Source: Nocardia sp. SYP-A9097 (GTDB taxonomy: Bacteria; Actinomycetota; Actinomycetes; Mycobacteriales; Mycobacteriaceae). From it: a stretch of DNA of 64,000 nt. The translations under genes were made by a program, and so were the position numbers. Under the pieces are notes generated by a model. It was not told the DNA's origin and did not search any database. It saw nothing but the letters and a program-made list of their open reading frames with translations. Shown piece after piece: positions 53,294 through 62,013 of this stretch. How positions within the stretch are numbered: position 1 is the first letter of the stretch; each line of letters starts with the position of its first letter. The stretch lies in assembly GCF_009649815.1 (NCBI RefSeq), contig NZ_WJIC01000008.1:232324-296323 (forward strand), read 5' to 3'.

Positions 53294-54055
53294 CCCGAGG
53301 CGGTGGTCTCGCACGTGTCCGCGGCAATAGTTCACGACATACCGGTCTGGGCCATTCCCCTGTCCCGAGTGCACGTGCTGCGCGACCGTCGCACAGGCGG
53401 CAGGACCCACCGCCATCTGACGGTTCATGCCGCTCGTCTACCCCCGGGCGATTACACCGAGGTCGACGGAATAAGAGTCACCACCGCGCCGCGCACCGTC
53501 ATCGACCTCGCCCGGACACTGCCGTTCGAGCAAGCGGTCGTAATTGGCGATGCCGCCCTCCGCTCGGGCAAAACCACCAGGATCGAACTGCTCGACCAGG
53601 TGAACCAGGCAACCGGTCGCAAGGGCTGCCCCGCCGCCCGCCGAGTAGTCGAGTTCCTCGACGGCCGGTCCGAAAGCGTCGGCGAATCGAGAAGTCGCGT
53701 ACAGCTCATACACTCGCGCCTGCCCGCCCCCGAACTGCAGGCAATCATCTTCGCCGACTACGGCACCCGAACCACCCGCGTCGACTACCTCTGGCCGGAA
53801 CTCGGCCTGATTGGCGAATTCGACGGAATGATCAAGTACCACAAGGAGATTCGTGGTGACCACACACCCGAAGAGGTCGTAATCGCCGAGAAGCTCCGAG
53901 AAGACGCCCTTCGCGCCCTGGGCCTGCGGGTCATCCGCTGGACCTGGTCCGACCTCGACAACCCCACCACCTGGTTCGCCCGCCTGCACTCCGCCGCCAC
54001 CCACCCGCACGATCCGCTCGACCCCGCACTCTGGCGCTCCACGCCGAGGGTATGA
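53294..54055 (+). pseudogene. Truncated DUF559-domain protein
   Basis: An open frame of about 250 residues begins abruptly at PEAVVSHVSAAIVHDIPVW, the middle of a family whose members normally have some 50 extra N-terminal residues. It contains RVHVLRDRR, then VTTAPRTVIDLART. The C-terminal DUF559 (Vsr-like nuclease fold) reads TTRVDYLWPELGLIGEFDG, then KLREDALRALGLRVIRWTW. Catalytic-type Asp and Glu residues are present. The nearest start, GTG at 53303, has no ribosome-binding site. It abuts the truncated epoxide hydrolase, so both genes lost their 5' ends at one junction. Residual expression cannot be excluded. Confidence 0.65.
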
Positions 54056-54058
54056 CTC

Positions 54059-54124
54059 ATCACACCCCTCGTAATGGCCGCACACCCCTTACACGGGGTG
54101 TGCAACTACGACACGGGGTGTGAT
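54059..54124. terminator. Nested stem-loops between convergent genes
   Basis: An inner stem pairs GCACACCCC (54080-54088) with GGGGTGTGC (54095-54103). An outer stem pairs ATCACACCCC (54059-54068) with GGGGTGTGAT (54115-54124). Both use the same CACACCCC word. It lies between the DUF559 fragment and hemW, which converge, and there is no T-tract. A role as bidirectional terminator is likely. Confidence 0.6.
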
Positions 54125-54225
54125 GGCCGGGCACGGCCGGATTCTCGAGACAACACCGGATCGCGGCGGCGAGATCGGCCGTTTCGATATCGAGTACGGG
54201 GTCGGCGCTGGGGCGGATGAGGAGG

Positions 54226-55467
54226 TTAGGTGAGCAGGGTGCGGACTACCGCGTCGGCGAGGAGGCGACCGCGATCGGTCAGCACCAGGCGGTCAGCGTC
54301 CAGGTCGGCCAGGCCGTCGGCGACTACCCGGTTCGCGGCGGCGCGGCCCTCCGCGTCGAGGTCCGTGAGGGGCAGTCCGGTGCGGAGGCGGGCGGTGAGC
54401 ATGATGCGTTCGGTGTAGCGCTCAGCGTCGGTGAGCTGCTCCCACCCGGCGGCGGGCAGGCCGCCCAGTGTGACTCGATCCGCGTAGCGCGCAGGGTGTT
54501 TCACGTTCCACCAGCGGACGCCGCCGATGTGGCTGTGTGCGCCCGGGCCGGCGCCGAGCCAGTCGCCGCCGTCCCAGTAGCCGAGGTTGTGGCGGCAGCG
54601 GGCGCGGTCGTTCGCGGCCCAGTTGGAGACCTCGTACCAGGTCAGTCCGGCCGCTTCGAGGCGGGAATCGATGCGCTCGTAGCGGGCGGCGAGGACATCG
54701 TCATCGGGGGCGGGCAGCTCGCCGCGCCGCACCCGGCGAGCAAGTGCGGTGCCGTCCTCGACGATCAGCGAATACGCCGAGACATGGTCGACTCCGGCGG
54801 CCAGGACCGCGTCGAGGCTGGCATCGAGGTCGGCATCAGTCTCGCCCGGCGTCCCGTAGATGAGATCCAGATTGACGTGCTCGAATCCCGCCGCCCGTGC
54901 CTCCTGCGCCGCCGCAACGGCCCGGCCGGGAGTGTGCGTGCGATCCAGCACTTTCAGCACGTGCGCGGCTGCGGATTGCATGCCCAGTGACACCCGGGTG
55001 AACCCGCCATCCAGGAGCTTGCCGAAGAACTCCGGCGAAGTGGATTCCGGATTCGACTCCGTGGTCACCTCGGCATCGGCCGCCAGCGTGAAGTTCGCCC
55101 GAATAGCCGTCAGCACATCGGCCAGCCCGTCGCCACCGAGCAGCGAGGGCGTGCCGCCCCCCACGAAGACCGTCTCCACCTCGGGCTGAGCACTCGGGAA
55201 TGCCGCGAATTGCTCAGCCGCAGTGGCCAATTCACCTCGCAGCGCCTCGAACCAGGACTGCGGCGAAGCGGAAGTCCCCAACTCCCCAGCGGTATAGGTA
55301 TTGAAATCGCAGTACCCGCACCGAGTCGCACAGAACGGCACGTGAATGTAGATCCCGAACGGCCCGCCCCCGAAGTCCCGCAGCTCCAGCGAAGGCTGAT
55401 CTGCGGTGGAAGGTTCGGCGATACCGGCGGAATTCACCCCACCAGTGTGCCCGGTAGCCCAGGTCAC
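54226..55467 (-). CDS. hemW: Radical SAM haem chaperone HemW
   Basis: A 413-residue radical SAM protein, related to the anaerobic coproporphyrinogen oxidase HemN but in the shorter HemW group. The [4Fe-4S] motif is HVPFCATRCGYCDF near residue 43. FVGGGTPSLL, SLGMQSAAAHVL and YEVSNWA are further family marks. HemW-type proteins bind haem and transfer it; oxidase activity is doubtful. The frame begins at GTG 55467, and a GTG at 55437 would also serve. The position before the sulfite reductase matches Rv2388c in M. tuberculosis. Confidence 0.9.
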   Translation of the reverse strand: MTWATGHTGGVNSAGIAEPSTADQPSLELRDFGGGPFGIYIHVPFCATRCGYCDFNTYTAGELGTSASPQSWFEALRGELATAAEQFAAFPSAQPEVETVFVGGGTPSLLGGDGLADVLTAIRANFTLAADAEVTTESNPESTSPEFFGKLLDGGFTRVSLGMQSAAAHVLKVLDRTHTPGRAVAAAQEARAAGFEHVNLDLIYGTPGETDADLDASLDAVLAAGVDHVSAYSLIVEDGTALARRVRRGELPAPDDDVLAARYERIDSRLEAAGLTWYEVSNWAANDRARCRHNLGYWDGGDWLGAGPGAHSHIGGVRWWNVKHPARYADRVTLGGLPAAGWEQLTDAERYTERIMLTARLRTGLPLTDLDAEGRAAANRVVADGLADLDADRLVLTDRGRLLADAVVRTLLT

Positions 55468-55637
55468 ATCGCACGCGCCTTACCTCGCCCGCGGCACCCG
55501 CACCCTCGTTGAAGAGCGGTGGTGCGCCGGTGGTGGCATGCTGACCGTCGGCCGAGCTGTACGGCGGGGGCCGAATTCGGCGACAGCCGTGGCGGTTTCA
55601 CCGGGAACGCGGGTGCGGCGAGCCGGTGGAACACGGC

Positions 55638-56513
55638 ATGAACAGCGGAAACGGGGTTTCTATGTGGGATGAGGATGAGCGGCCGGGCGATGTGGTGGAG
55701 CGGCACGCTATCGATATCGCGGCCATCGAGGTAGTCGACGCGGGGTCGGTGGCGCCGGTGGTCTATCACGTGCCGATGCCTGAGGTGCGGCCCGAGGGGC
55801 CGAATTTCGCGCGGTCGTTCGGTGGGGAGTTGTTGGCGCGGTCGCTGGTGTGGGATCCGCATGCGACACAGGTGATGACCTGGCAGCATGCGCGGATGGC
55901 GGCGGACACGATTACCGATCGGTTCCGCGCCGATGGGATCACCTCCGGGTTCGATCGGCATGATCGGGTCAGCGGGTGGCGGGCCGCGTTCTATTGGGCG
56001 CTGATCGGGCGCAATTCGGAGGCGATGGCCGAGGTGGTCGCGTATCCCGTTGCGCGACTGCGGGAGTCGGGTGGCGATGCCTTCGACGAATTTCAGTACG
56101 AGTGGGTGCGAATCCTGCAGGAGGCGTGGCGGCACGGGCCGGATGAGTTGGGTGAGCGGGCGCGGGGCTTGGATACGACCAGCCGGGCGGGGGCGCAGCA
56201 ACCCGTGAATCAGCTGCTGCGGCCTTCGATCGAGGTATTCGCACGGCTCGCCGACGGTGATGCGGACGGATTCCTGTGGGAGCTGGGCAATGCGCTGCGG
56301 ATGCATCGCGCGTTCTTCGATACCGATACCTGGCGGCATGATCCCGAGGGCGTGTTCTCGCTGCCGCTGCTGGGCCTGGCCTGCTGGGCGAGCGACCTCG
56401 GTCTGCGGATCGATATCGAATCCGAGTATCTCCCTTTGGGTTTCATCCGGATGCCGGGTTGGCTGCAGGTGATCTCAATGGGCGACGGGAGTGTTCTGAC
56501 AGAAGGTGAGTAG
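55638..56513 (+). CDS. Imm49-like immunity protein
   Basis: A soluble protein of about 291 residues, all helical by composition. The segment FARSFGGELLARSLVWDPHA and the C-terminal LLGLACWASDLGLRID with IESEYLPLGF resemble the Imm49 immunity family of polymorphic toxin systems, a memory-based match. No toxin gene is next to it, so it would be an orphan immunity gene. Start uncertain: ATG 55638 has GGTGGAA upstream; GTG 55626 and ATG 55662 are alternatives. Its 3' end overlaps the convergent NTF2-like gene by 39 bases. Confidence 0.65.
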   Translation: MNSGNGVSMWDEDERPGDVVERHAIDIAAIEVVDAGSVAPVVYHVPMPEVRPEGPNFARSFGGELLARSLVWDPHATQVMTWQHARMAADTITDRFRADGITSGFDRHDRVSGWRAAFYWALIGRNSEAMAEVVAYPVARLRESGGDAFDEFQYEWVRILQEAWRHGPDELGERARGLDTTSRAGAQQPVNQLLRPSIEVFARLADGDADGFLWELGNALRMHRAFFDTDTWRHDPEGVFSLPLLGLACWASDLGLRIDIESEYLPLGFIRMPGWLQVISMGDGSVLTEGE

Positions 56514-56879
56514 CCAGCGGCCGTTCTCCTTGGTCATGCCGTAGAGCGGGGAGCCTTCGGTGGTGCGTTCACCGGCGTGGGTGAAGTACTGCTGGCGGAC
56601 CTTCACCGCGGCCACATCGGGCCGGATGAAGCGGATGAAGAACGCCTCATAGGTGGCGTAGCCGTCCTTGGTCGCGCCGGGCAGCACCGCGCGGGTGAAT
56701 TCGGAGATCTCGTCGAGGCCGTTCAAGAATTTGCCGCCTCCGGTGGTCCAGATGGCGTCCGGGTGGAAGAGCGCGAGGAAGGCGTCGGCGTCCTCGGCGC
56801 GCTGGGCGGCAGCGACTTGGGCGACGATGGCGTGAATGGCTGCGGTCTCGGCGGCGGTGTCGAGTTCAACGGTGCTCAT
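56475..56879 (-). CDS. SnoaL/NTF2-like fold protein
   Basis: A 134-residue protein of the SgcJ/EcaC or SnoaL-like NTF2 superfamily. An N-terminal helix (AIHAIVAQVAAAQRAEDADAF) leads into LALFHPDAIWTTGGGKFLNG, then curved-sheet strands and GRWLLTFCQNTPV. Such proteins form a cone-shaped pocket and may be enzymes or ligand binders; no substrate can be inferred. Start at the ATG at 56879. The 3' end overlaps the Imm49-like gene tail to tail. Confidence 0.82.
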   Translation of the reverse strand: MSTVELDTAAETAAIHAIVAQVAAAQRAEDADAFLALFHPDAIWTTGGGKFLNGLDEISEFTRAVLPGATKDGYATYEAFFIRFIRPDVAAVKVRQQYFTHAGERTTEGSPLYGMTKENGRWLLTFCQNTPVAH

Positions 56880-56945
56880 GGGCTCATCATGGAACCTCGA
56901 GTACGGTGAAGGTCAACCGTCCAAGATCAACCGCGTGCTGATCTA

Positions 56946-56957
56946 TGACAGTTGTCA
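56946..56957. promoter_or_regulatory. Dyad in the sulfate-operon promoter region
   Basis: TGACA-GT-TGTCA lies about 97 bp upstream of the leader peptide, in the only free interval before the sulfate operon. The second half overlaps a possible -35 (TTGTCA). It may be a regulator site, but no regulator is identified. Confidence 0.35.
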
Positions 56958-57053
56958 CAAACCGCCCTTTCCAACCAGGGGATTTCCCTCGAAAGTCCGG
57001 AAAATATCGGCGGACGGTCGGAACAACCCGCCTGACATGGCACAATCAGCTCC

Positions 57054-57146
57054 ATGACCGGACTTGGAGTACGACTCGTGGCGCGACGCCATGTCGACTT
57101 CAAGCGTGTCTGCAGCGCGAGCTGTCTGTCCGGAAGCCTCCGGTAG
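57054..57146 (+). CDS. Cysteine-containing leader peptide of the sulfate operon
   Basis: A 30-residue open frame, ATG at 57054 to TAG at 57144. The middle reads LVARRHVDFKRVCSASC, with a short Ser/Gly/Leu/Arg end. The RRHVDFKRVC type is a recurrent leader upstream of actinobacterial sulfite reductase and other cysteine genes. Slow reading of the Cys codons when cysteine is scarce would alter downstream folding or coupling. The stem CGACGCC/GGCGTCG (57170-57176, 57185-57191) lies between it and the sulfite reductase. The assignment rests on pattern and position. Confidence 0.75.
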   Translation: MTGLGVRLVARRHVDFKRVCSASCLSGSLR

Positions 57147-57169
57147 ATCGGCTCCCCCTCTTCCCGGAT

Positions 57170-57191
57170 CGACGCCGATTCTGCGGCGTCG
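57170..57191 (+). promoter_or_regulatory. Candidate attenuator stem after the leader peptide
   Basis: CGACGCC (57170-57176) pairs with GGCGTCG (57185-57191) around an 8-base loop, 23 bases after the leader stop and about 78 bases before the sulfite reductase start. The position fits cysteine-dependent control coupled to the leader. Confidence 0.45.
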
Positions 57192-57268
57192 AACTCGCCG
57201 GTTCGCTGATATCGGAGGCGTGAGTCAGCCCCTCCCGCCTGCCCGCAAGACTTTCAGGAGCGACCCCC

Positions 57269-59059
57269 ATGACGTCGAGCACCGACGCCGATAGTTCCGA
57301 ATCCGCTCGTCCCGCCCGGCCTGAACGTCCCGCGGCCGAACGACGCGTGCGTCCGGACCGCCCGCACTCGGACGCGCCTGTCGCGCCGCGCGAGCGCACC
57401 GGTAAGCCGGTGCGGCGCAAGTCCGAGGGCCAGTGGGCGCTCGGCTACCGGGAGCCGCTGAACGCCAACGAGCAGAGCAAGAAGGACGACAATCCGCTCA
57501 ACGTGCGTGCGCGCATCGAGAACATCTACTCGAAGCAGGGTTTCGACTCCATCGACAAGAGCGATCTGCGCGGCCGCATGCGCTGGTGGGGGCTCTACAC
57601 CCAGCGCGAGCAGGGGTATGACGGCACCTTCACCGGTGACGAGAACATCGACCTGCTCGAGGCCAAGTACTTCATGATGCGAGTGCGCTGCGATGCGGGC
57701 GCGCTCAATGTGCGCCAGCTGCGCACCCTCGGCCAGATCTCCACCGAGTTCGGCCGCGATACCGCGGACCTCTCTGACCGCGAGAACGTGCAGTACCACT
57801 GGATCGAGATCGAGAACGTGCCGGAGATCTGGCGGCGGCTCGAAGAGGTCGGACTGCAGACCACCGAGGCGTGCGGCGACTGCCCGCGCGTAGTGCTCGG
57901 TTCGCCGCTCGCCGGTGAATCGTTCGGCGAGGTCCTGGACCCGACGCCCGCCATCGACGAGATCGTCAAGCGGTACATCGGCAAGAAGGAATACTCCAAC
58001 CTGCCGCGCAAGTTCAAGACCGCCATCTCGGGCCAGCAGGATGTGGTGCACGAGATCAACGACATCGCGTTCATCGGTGTGGATCACCCCGAACACGGTC
58101 CGGGACTTGATGTTTGGGTCGGCGGTGGACTCTCCACCAACCCGATGCTCGCCCAGCGGCTCGGCGCCTGGGTGCCCCTGGACGAGGTGCCGGATGTGTG
58201 GGAAGCGGTCGTCTCGCTGTACCGCGATTACGGGTACCGGCGACTGCGCACCAAGGCGCGCATCAAGTTCCTGGTCAAGGACTGGGGTATCGAGAAGTTC
58301 CGCGAGGTCCTCGAGACCGAGTACCTCGAGCGCAAGCTGATCGACGGACCCGCGCCGGTGCAGCCGGAACGGCCGATCGACCACATCGGTGTGCAGAAGC
58401 TGCGGAATGGGTTGAACGCCATCGGCTTCTCCCCCATCGCCGGTCGCGTGTCGGGCACCATCCTGACCAAGGTCGCCGACATTGTGGAATCCATTGGCTC
58501 CGACCGGATTCGGTTCACGCCGTACCAGAAGCTGATCGTTCTCGATGTGCCGGACGACAAGGTCGAATGGCTGATCGAGGAACTGAAGCCCCTTGGTCTG
58601 CACGGTCGCCCGTCGCATTGGCGGCGAAACCTCCTCGCCTGCAGCGGTATCGAGTTCTGCAAGCTGTCCTTCACCGAGACCCGTAAGCGGTCCCAGGTGC
58701 TGGCTCCCGAGCTGGAGACCCGCCTGGCCGATATCAATGCCGACCTCGACGTTCCCATCACCGTGAATATCAACGGCTGCCCCAACTCCTGCGGTCGTTC
58801 GCAGATCGCGGATATCGGCTTCAAGGGCATGCTCGTCGACGACGGCGAGGGGAATCAGATAGAGGGCTTCCAGGTTCATCTCGGAGGCAGCCTCGGGCTC
58901 GACAGCGGCTTCGGCCGCAAGCTGCGTCAGCACAAGGTGACCAGCACCGAGCTCGGCGATTACATCGAGCGCGTCGTACGCAACTTCGTCAAGAACCGTG
59001 ACGAGGGTGAGCGTTTCGCGGTGTGGGCTGTCCGCGCCGAAGAGGCAGACCTGCGGTAG
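57269..59059 (+). CDS. sirA: Ferredoxin-dependent sulfite reductase
   Basis: A 596-residue enzyme of the NirA/SirA family reducing sulfite to sulfide with siroheme and a [4Fe-4S] cluster. Two ferredoxin-like half domains are followed by cluster ligands in CSGIEFC near residue 453 and GCPNSCG near residue 498. The Tyr in WWGLYTQREQG and the Cys in EACGDCPRV match residues cross-linked in the M. tuberculosis enzyme. A disordered N-terminal 45 residues is Pro/Arg-rich. AGGAG precedes the ATG at 57269. The cysH-cysD-cysN-chelatase genes follow, so the substrate is sulfite rather than nitrite. Confidence 0.95.
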   Translation: MTSSTDADSSESARPARPERPAAERRVRPDRPHSDAPVAPRERTGKPVRRKSEGQWALGYREPLNANEQSKKDDNPLNVRARIENIYSKQGFDSIDKSDLRGRMRWWGLYTQREQGYDGTFTGDENIDLLEAKYFMMRVRCDAGALNVRQLRTLGQISTEFGRDTADLSDRENVQYHWIEIENVPEIWRRLEEVGLQTTEACGDCPRVVLGSPLAGESFGEVLDPTPAIDEIVKRYIGKKEYSNLPRKFKTAISGQQDVVHEINDIAFIGVDHPEHGPGLDVWVGGGLSTNPMLAQRLGAWVPLDEVPDVWEAVVSLYRDYGYRRLRTKARIKFLVKDWGIEKFREVLETEYLERKLIDGPAPVQPERPIDHIGVQKLRNGLNAIGFSPIAGRVSGTILTKVADIVESIGSDRIRFTPYQKLIVLDVPDDKVEWLIEELKPLGLHGRPSHWRRNLLACSGIEFCKLSFTETRKRSQVLAPELETRLADINADLDVPITVNINGCPNSCGRSQIADIGFKGMLVDDGEGNQIEGFQVHLGGSLGLDSGFGRKLRQHKVTSTELGDYIERVVRNFVKNRDEGERFAVWAVRAEEADLR

Positions 59060-59074
59060 TTGGAGGAAACAGCA

Positions 59075-59785
59075 ATGACCACAACGAAACTCGCCGAAGC
59101 AGACCTGCGCGCCCTCGTGGAGCAGGGCAATAAGGACCTGGGTCCGAACGCCACCGCGCACGAACTGCTGGAGTGGACCGAGAAGAACTTCGGCTCCAAT
59201 TACATTGTCGCGTCGAATATGCAGGACGCGGTGCTGGTGCAGCTGGCCTCGCAGGTGCATCCCGGTGTGGATGTGCTGTTCCTGGACACCGGCTACCACT
59301 TCGCCGAGACCATCGGCACGCGTGACGCCGTGGAGCTCGTGTACGGCGTGAACATCGTGAATGTGCAGCCGGAAAACTCTGTGGCGGAACAGGATCAGCT
59401 GCTCGGTAAGGATCTGTTCGCCCGCGATGCCGCCGAATGCTGCCGCCTGCGCAAGGTGGTACCGCTGACCAAGTCCCTGCAGCCGTACAACGCCTGGGTC
59501 ACCGGTATCCGCCGCGTCGAAGCGCCCACCCGCGCCAACGCGCCCCTCATCTCCTACGACGAGGGCTTCGGCCTGGTGAAGATCAATCCGATCGCCGCCT
59601 GGTCCGACGACGAGATGGCCGAGTACATCGAGGCCAATGGCATTCTCGTCAATCCCCTTGTGGAAGAGGGATATCCGTCCATCGGTTGCGCTCCGTGCAC
59701 ACGGAAGCCGGAACCGGGATCCGATCCGCGAAGCGGCCGCTGGGCCGGCCTCGCCAAGACCGAATGCGGGTTGCACGCCTCATGA
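59075..59785 (+). CDS. cysH: Adenylylsulfate (APS) reductase
   Basis: A 236-residue reductase converting APS to sulfite and AMP using thioredoxin. The iron-sulfur ligands appear as a Cys-Cys pair in AECCRLRK near residue 123 and CAPC in IGCAPCTRK near residue 209. The catalytic Cys is in TECGLH near the end. The iron-sulfur motif marks the bacterial APS type rather than PAPS. GGAGGAAA lies upstream of the ATG at 59075, 15 bases after the sulfite reductase stop. It overlaps cysD by four bases. Confidence 0.96.
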   Translation: MTTTKLAEADLRALVEQGNKDLGPNATAHELLEWTEKNFGSNYIVASNMQDAVLVQLASQVHPGVDVLFLDTGYHFAETIGTRDAVELVYGVNIVNVQPENSVAEQDQLLGKDLFARDAAECCRLRKVVPLTKSLQPYNAWVTGIRRVEAPTRANAPLISYDEGFGLVKINPIAAWSDDEMAEYIEANGILVNPLVEEGYPSIGCAPCTRKPEPGSDPRSGRWAGLAKTECGLHAS

Positions 59786-60714
59786 GCGCTCCTACTGCTG
59801 AATCCACCACCCTCGCCGACGGCGAATTCGACACTCTCGCAGCGCTCGAGAGCGAATCGATCCATATCTTCCGCGAGGTCGCGGGCGAGTTCGAACGGCC
59901 GGTGATCCTGTTCTCCGGCGGTAAGGACTCCACGGTGCTGCTGCACCTGGCGCTCAAGGCGTTCTGGCCCGCCAAGCTGCCGTTCGCGCTGCTGCACGTG
60001 GACACCGGGCACAACCTGCCCGAGGTGCTCGAGTTCCGCGATCATGTGGTCGAGAAGTACGGGCTGCGTTTGCATGTCGCGTCGGTCGAGGAGTACCTCG
60101 CCGACGGGCGGCTCACCGAACGCCCGGACGGAATCCGCAATCCGTTGCAGACCGTGCCGCTGCTGGATGCCATCAATGAGAACCGTTTCGACGCGGTCTT
60201 CGGTGGCGGCCGCCGCGATGAGGAGCGTTCGCGGGCGAAGGAGCGCATCTTCTCGCTGCGCGACGCCTTCGGGCGCTGGGATCCCAAGCGGCAGCGGCCC
60301 GAACTGTGGAACCTGTACAACGGCAAGCACGCTCCGGGTGAGCATGTGCGCGTGTTCCCGATCTCCAACTGGACCGAGCTGGATATCTGGCGGTACATCG
60401 CCCGCGAGAATGTCGAGCTGGCGAATATCTACTACGCGCACGAGCGTCCGGTGTACCAGCGCGACGGCATGTGGATGACCCCGGGCGTCTGGGGCGGTCC
60501 GGCCGAGGGTGAGGAGCTGTCGGTCAAGTCGGTGCGCTACCGCACTGTCGGCGACGGATCCACCACCGGCGCAATCATTTCCGATGCGGCCGACAATGCG
60601 GCGATCCTCGCCGAGGTCGCCGCCTCCAGGCTCACCGAACGCGGCGCCACCCGCGGTGACGATCGCGTCTCCGAGGCCGCCATGGAAGATCGCAAGCGAG
60701 AGGGTTACTTCTGA
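59782..60714 (+). CDS. cysD: Sulfate adenylyltransferase subunit 2
   Basis: A 310-residue ATP sulfurylase catalytic subunit making APS from sulfate and ATP together with CysN. The ATP-binding P-loop is ILFSGGKDSTVLLHLAL near residue 40. HVDTGHNLPEVLEFRD, FGGGRRDEERSRAKER and the C-terminal REGYF are family marks. The ATG at 59782 overlaps the cysH stop (ATGA); a longer frame upstream lies within cysH and is excluded. Confidence 0.96.
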   Translation: MSAPTAESTTLADGEFDTLAALESESIHIFREVAGEFERPVILFSGGKDSTVLLHLALKAFWPAKLPFALLHVDTGHNLPEVLEFRDHVVEKYGLRLHVASVEEYLADGRLTERPDGIRNPLQTVPLLDAINENRFDAVFGGGRRDEERSRAKERIFSLRDAFGRWDPKRQRPELWNLYNGKHAPGEHVRVFPISNWTELDIWRYIARENVELANIYYAHERPVYQRDGMWMTPGVWGGPAEGEELSVKSVRYRTVGDGSTTGAIISDAADNAAILAEVAASRLTERGATRGDDRVSEAAMEDRKREGYF

Positions 60715-62012
60715 TGTCCGACCTACTCAGACTGGCCACCGCCGGCAGTGTCGACGACGGCAAGTCCACCCTGGTCGGACGGTTGCTGTACGACACGAAA
60801 TCGGTACTGGCAGACCAGATCGACGCGGTCACCCGCGCCTCGGTCGACAAGGGCCTGTCCACGCCGGACCTGTCGCTGCTCGTGGACGGCCTGCGCGCCG
60901 AACGCGAACAGGGCATCACGATTGATGTGGCGTACCGCTACTTCGCCACGCCCGCACGGTCTTTCGTGCTCGCCGATACCCCGGGGCATGTGCAGTACAC
61001 CCGGAATACGGTGTCCGGCGCGTCGACCGCGCAGCTGGTGATCCTGCTCGTGGATGCCCGCAAGGGTGTTATCGAGCAGACTCGCCGCCATGCCGCGGTG
61101 ATGGCGCTGCTGGGTGTGCCGAAGCTGGTGCTGGCCGTGAACAAGATCGACCTGGTCGATGATCCGGCCGGTGTGTACGCGCGCATCGTCGCCGAATTCT
61201 CCGAGCTGACAGCCAAATTGGGCTGGGCCCCCGAAGACGTGGTGGAGATTCCGGTCTCCGCGCTGCACGGCGACAATGTGGCCTCGCGCTCGGCGAACAC
61301 CCCGTACTACACCGGACCCTCGCTCATCGAGCACCTGGAGTCGGTACCGGTGGATGCCGACAGCACCCGCCACGAGGTCGGTCTGCGCTTCCCCGTGCAG
61401 TACGTAATCCGGCCGCGCACAGCCGAATACCCGGATTACCGCGGTTACGCGGGCCAGGTCGCGGCGGGCACCGTGCGCAAGGGTGACGAGGTCTTGGTGC
61501 TGCCGTCCGGCACCCGCACCACCGTCGAGCGCATCGACACCCCCAATGGCGAACTGGCCTCGGCGCAGCCCGGACGCAGCGTGACGCTGATCCTCGCCAA
61601 TGATGTGGACGTCTCCCGCGGTGACACCATCGTCGCCGCCGATGACGCCCCCGAGCCGATCGAAGCCTTCGACGCGACGGTCTGCTGGCTCGGCGACAAG
61701 CCGCTGCGCGCCGGTGCCCGCCTGCTGCTCAAGCACGGCACCCGCACCACTCAGGCGATCGTCGGCGCTCTGATCGAGCGCTTCGACGAACAGCACCTCT
61801 CGGCCGACCCGGACCCGGAGTCGCTGGCGCTCAACGACATCGGCCGCATCTCGGTCCGCGTGGCCGACCCCATCGCCGCCGACGACTACAGCGTCAACCG
61901 CTACACCGGCAGCTTCCTGCTCATCGACCCGGCGGGCGGCAACACCCTCGCCGCCGGCCTGGTCGGCGACGCCCTGACCAAGGTCGAGGTCGGCACGGAA
62001 GCCGGAGCCTGA
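60714..62012 (+). CDS. cysN: Sulfate adenylyltransferase subunit 1 (GTPase)
   Basis: A 432-residue EF-Tu-like GTPase that activates CysD. G1 is GSVDDGKSTLVGRLL near residue 12, G3 is ADTPGH and G4 is AVNKID. Two beta-barrel domains follow. The protein ends without the APS-kinase (CysC) domain that is fused in many mycobacteria, consistent with a pathway running through APS reductase. It overlaps the cysD stop by one base (TGATG). Confidence 0.96.
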   Translation: MSDLLRLATAGSVDDGKSTLVGRLLYDTKSVLADQIDAVTRASVDKGLSTPDLSLLVDGLRAEREQGITIDVAYRYFATPARSFVLADTPGHVQYTRNTVSGASTAQLVILLVDARKGVIEQTRRHAAVMALLGVPKLVLAVNKIDLVDDPAGVYARIVAEFSELTAKLGWAPEDVVEIPVSALHGDNVASRSANTPYYTGPSLIEHLESVPVDADSTRHEVGLRFPVQYVIRPRTAEYPDYRGYAGQVAAGTVRKGDEVLVLPSGTRTTVERIDTPNGELASAQPGRSVTLILANDVDVSRGDTIVAADDAPEPIEAFDATVCWLGDKPLRAGARLLLKHGTRTTQAIVGALIERFDEQHLSADPDPESLALNDIGRISVRVADPIAADDYSVNRYTGSFLLIDPAGGNTLAAGLVGDALTKVEVGTEAGA

Positions 62013-62013
62013 C

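Noticed and set aside
54226..55467. Oxygen-independent coproporphyrinogen oxidase HemN
   Set aside because: The length and the Cys motif fit the HemW haem-chaperone group better.
57254..59776. An 840-residue open frame antisense to the sulfite reductase and cysH
   Set aside because: It mirrors two unmistakable enzymes on the other strand; long antisense frames are expected at this G+C content.
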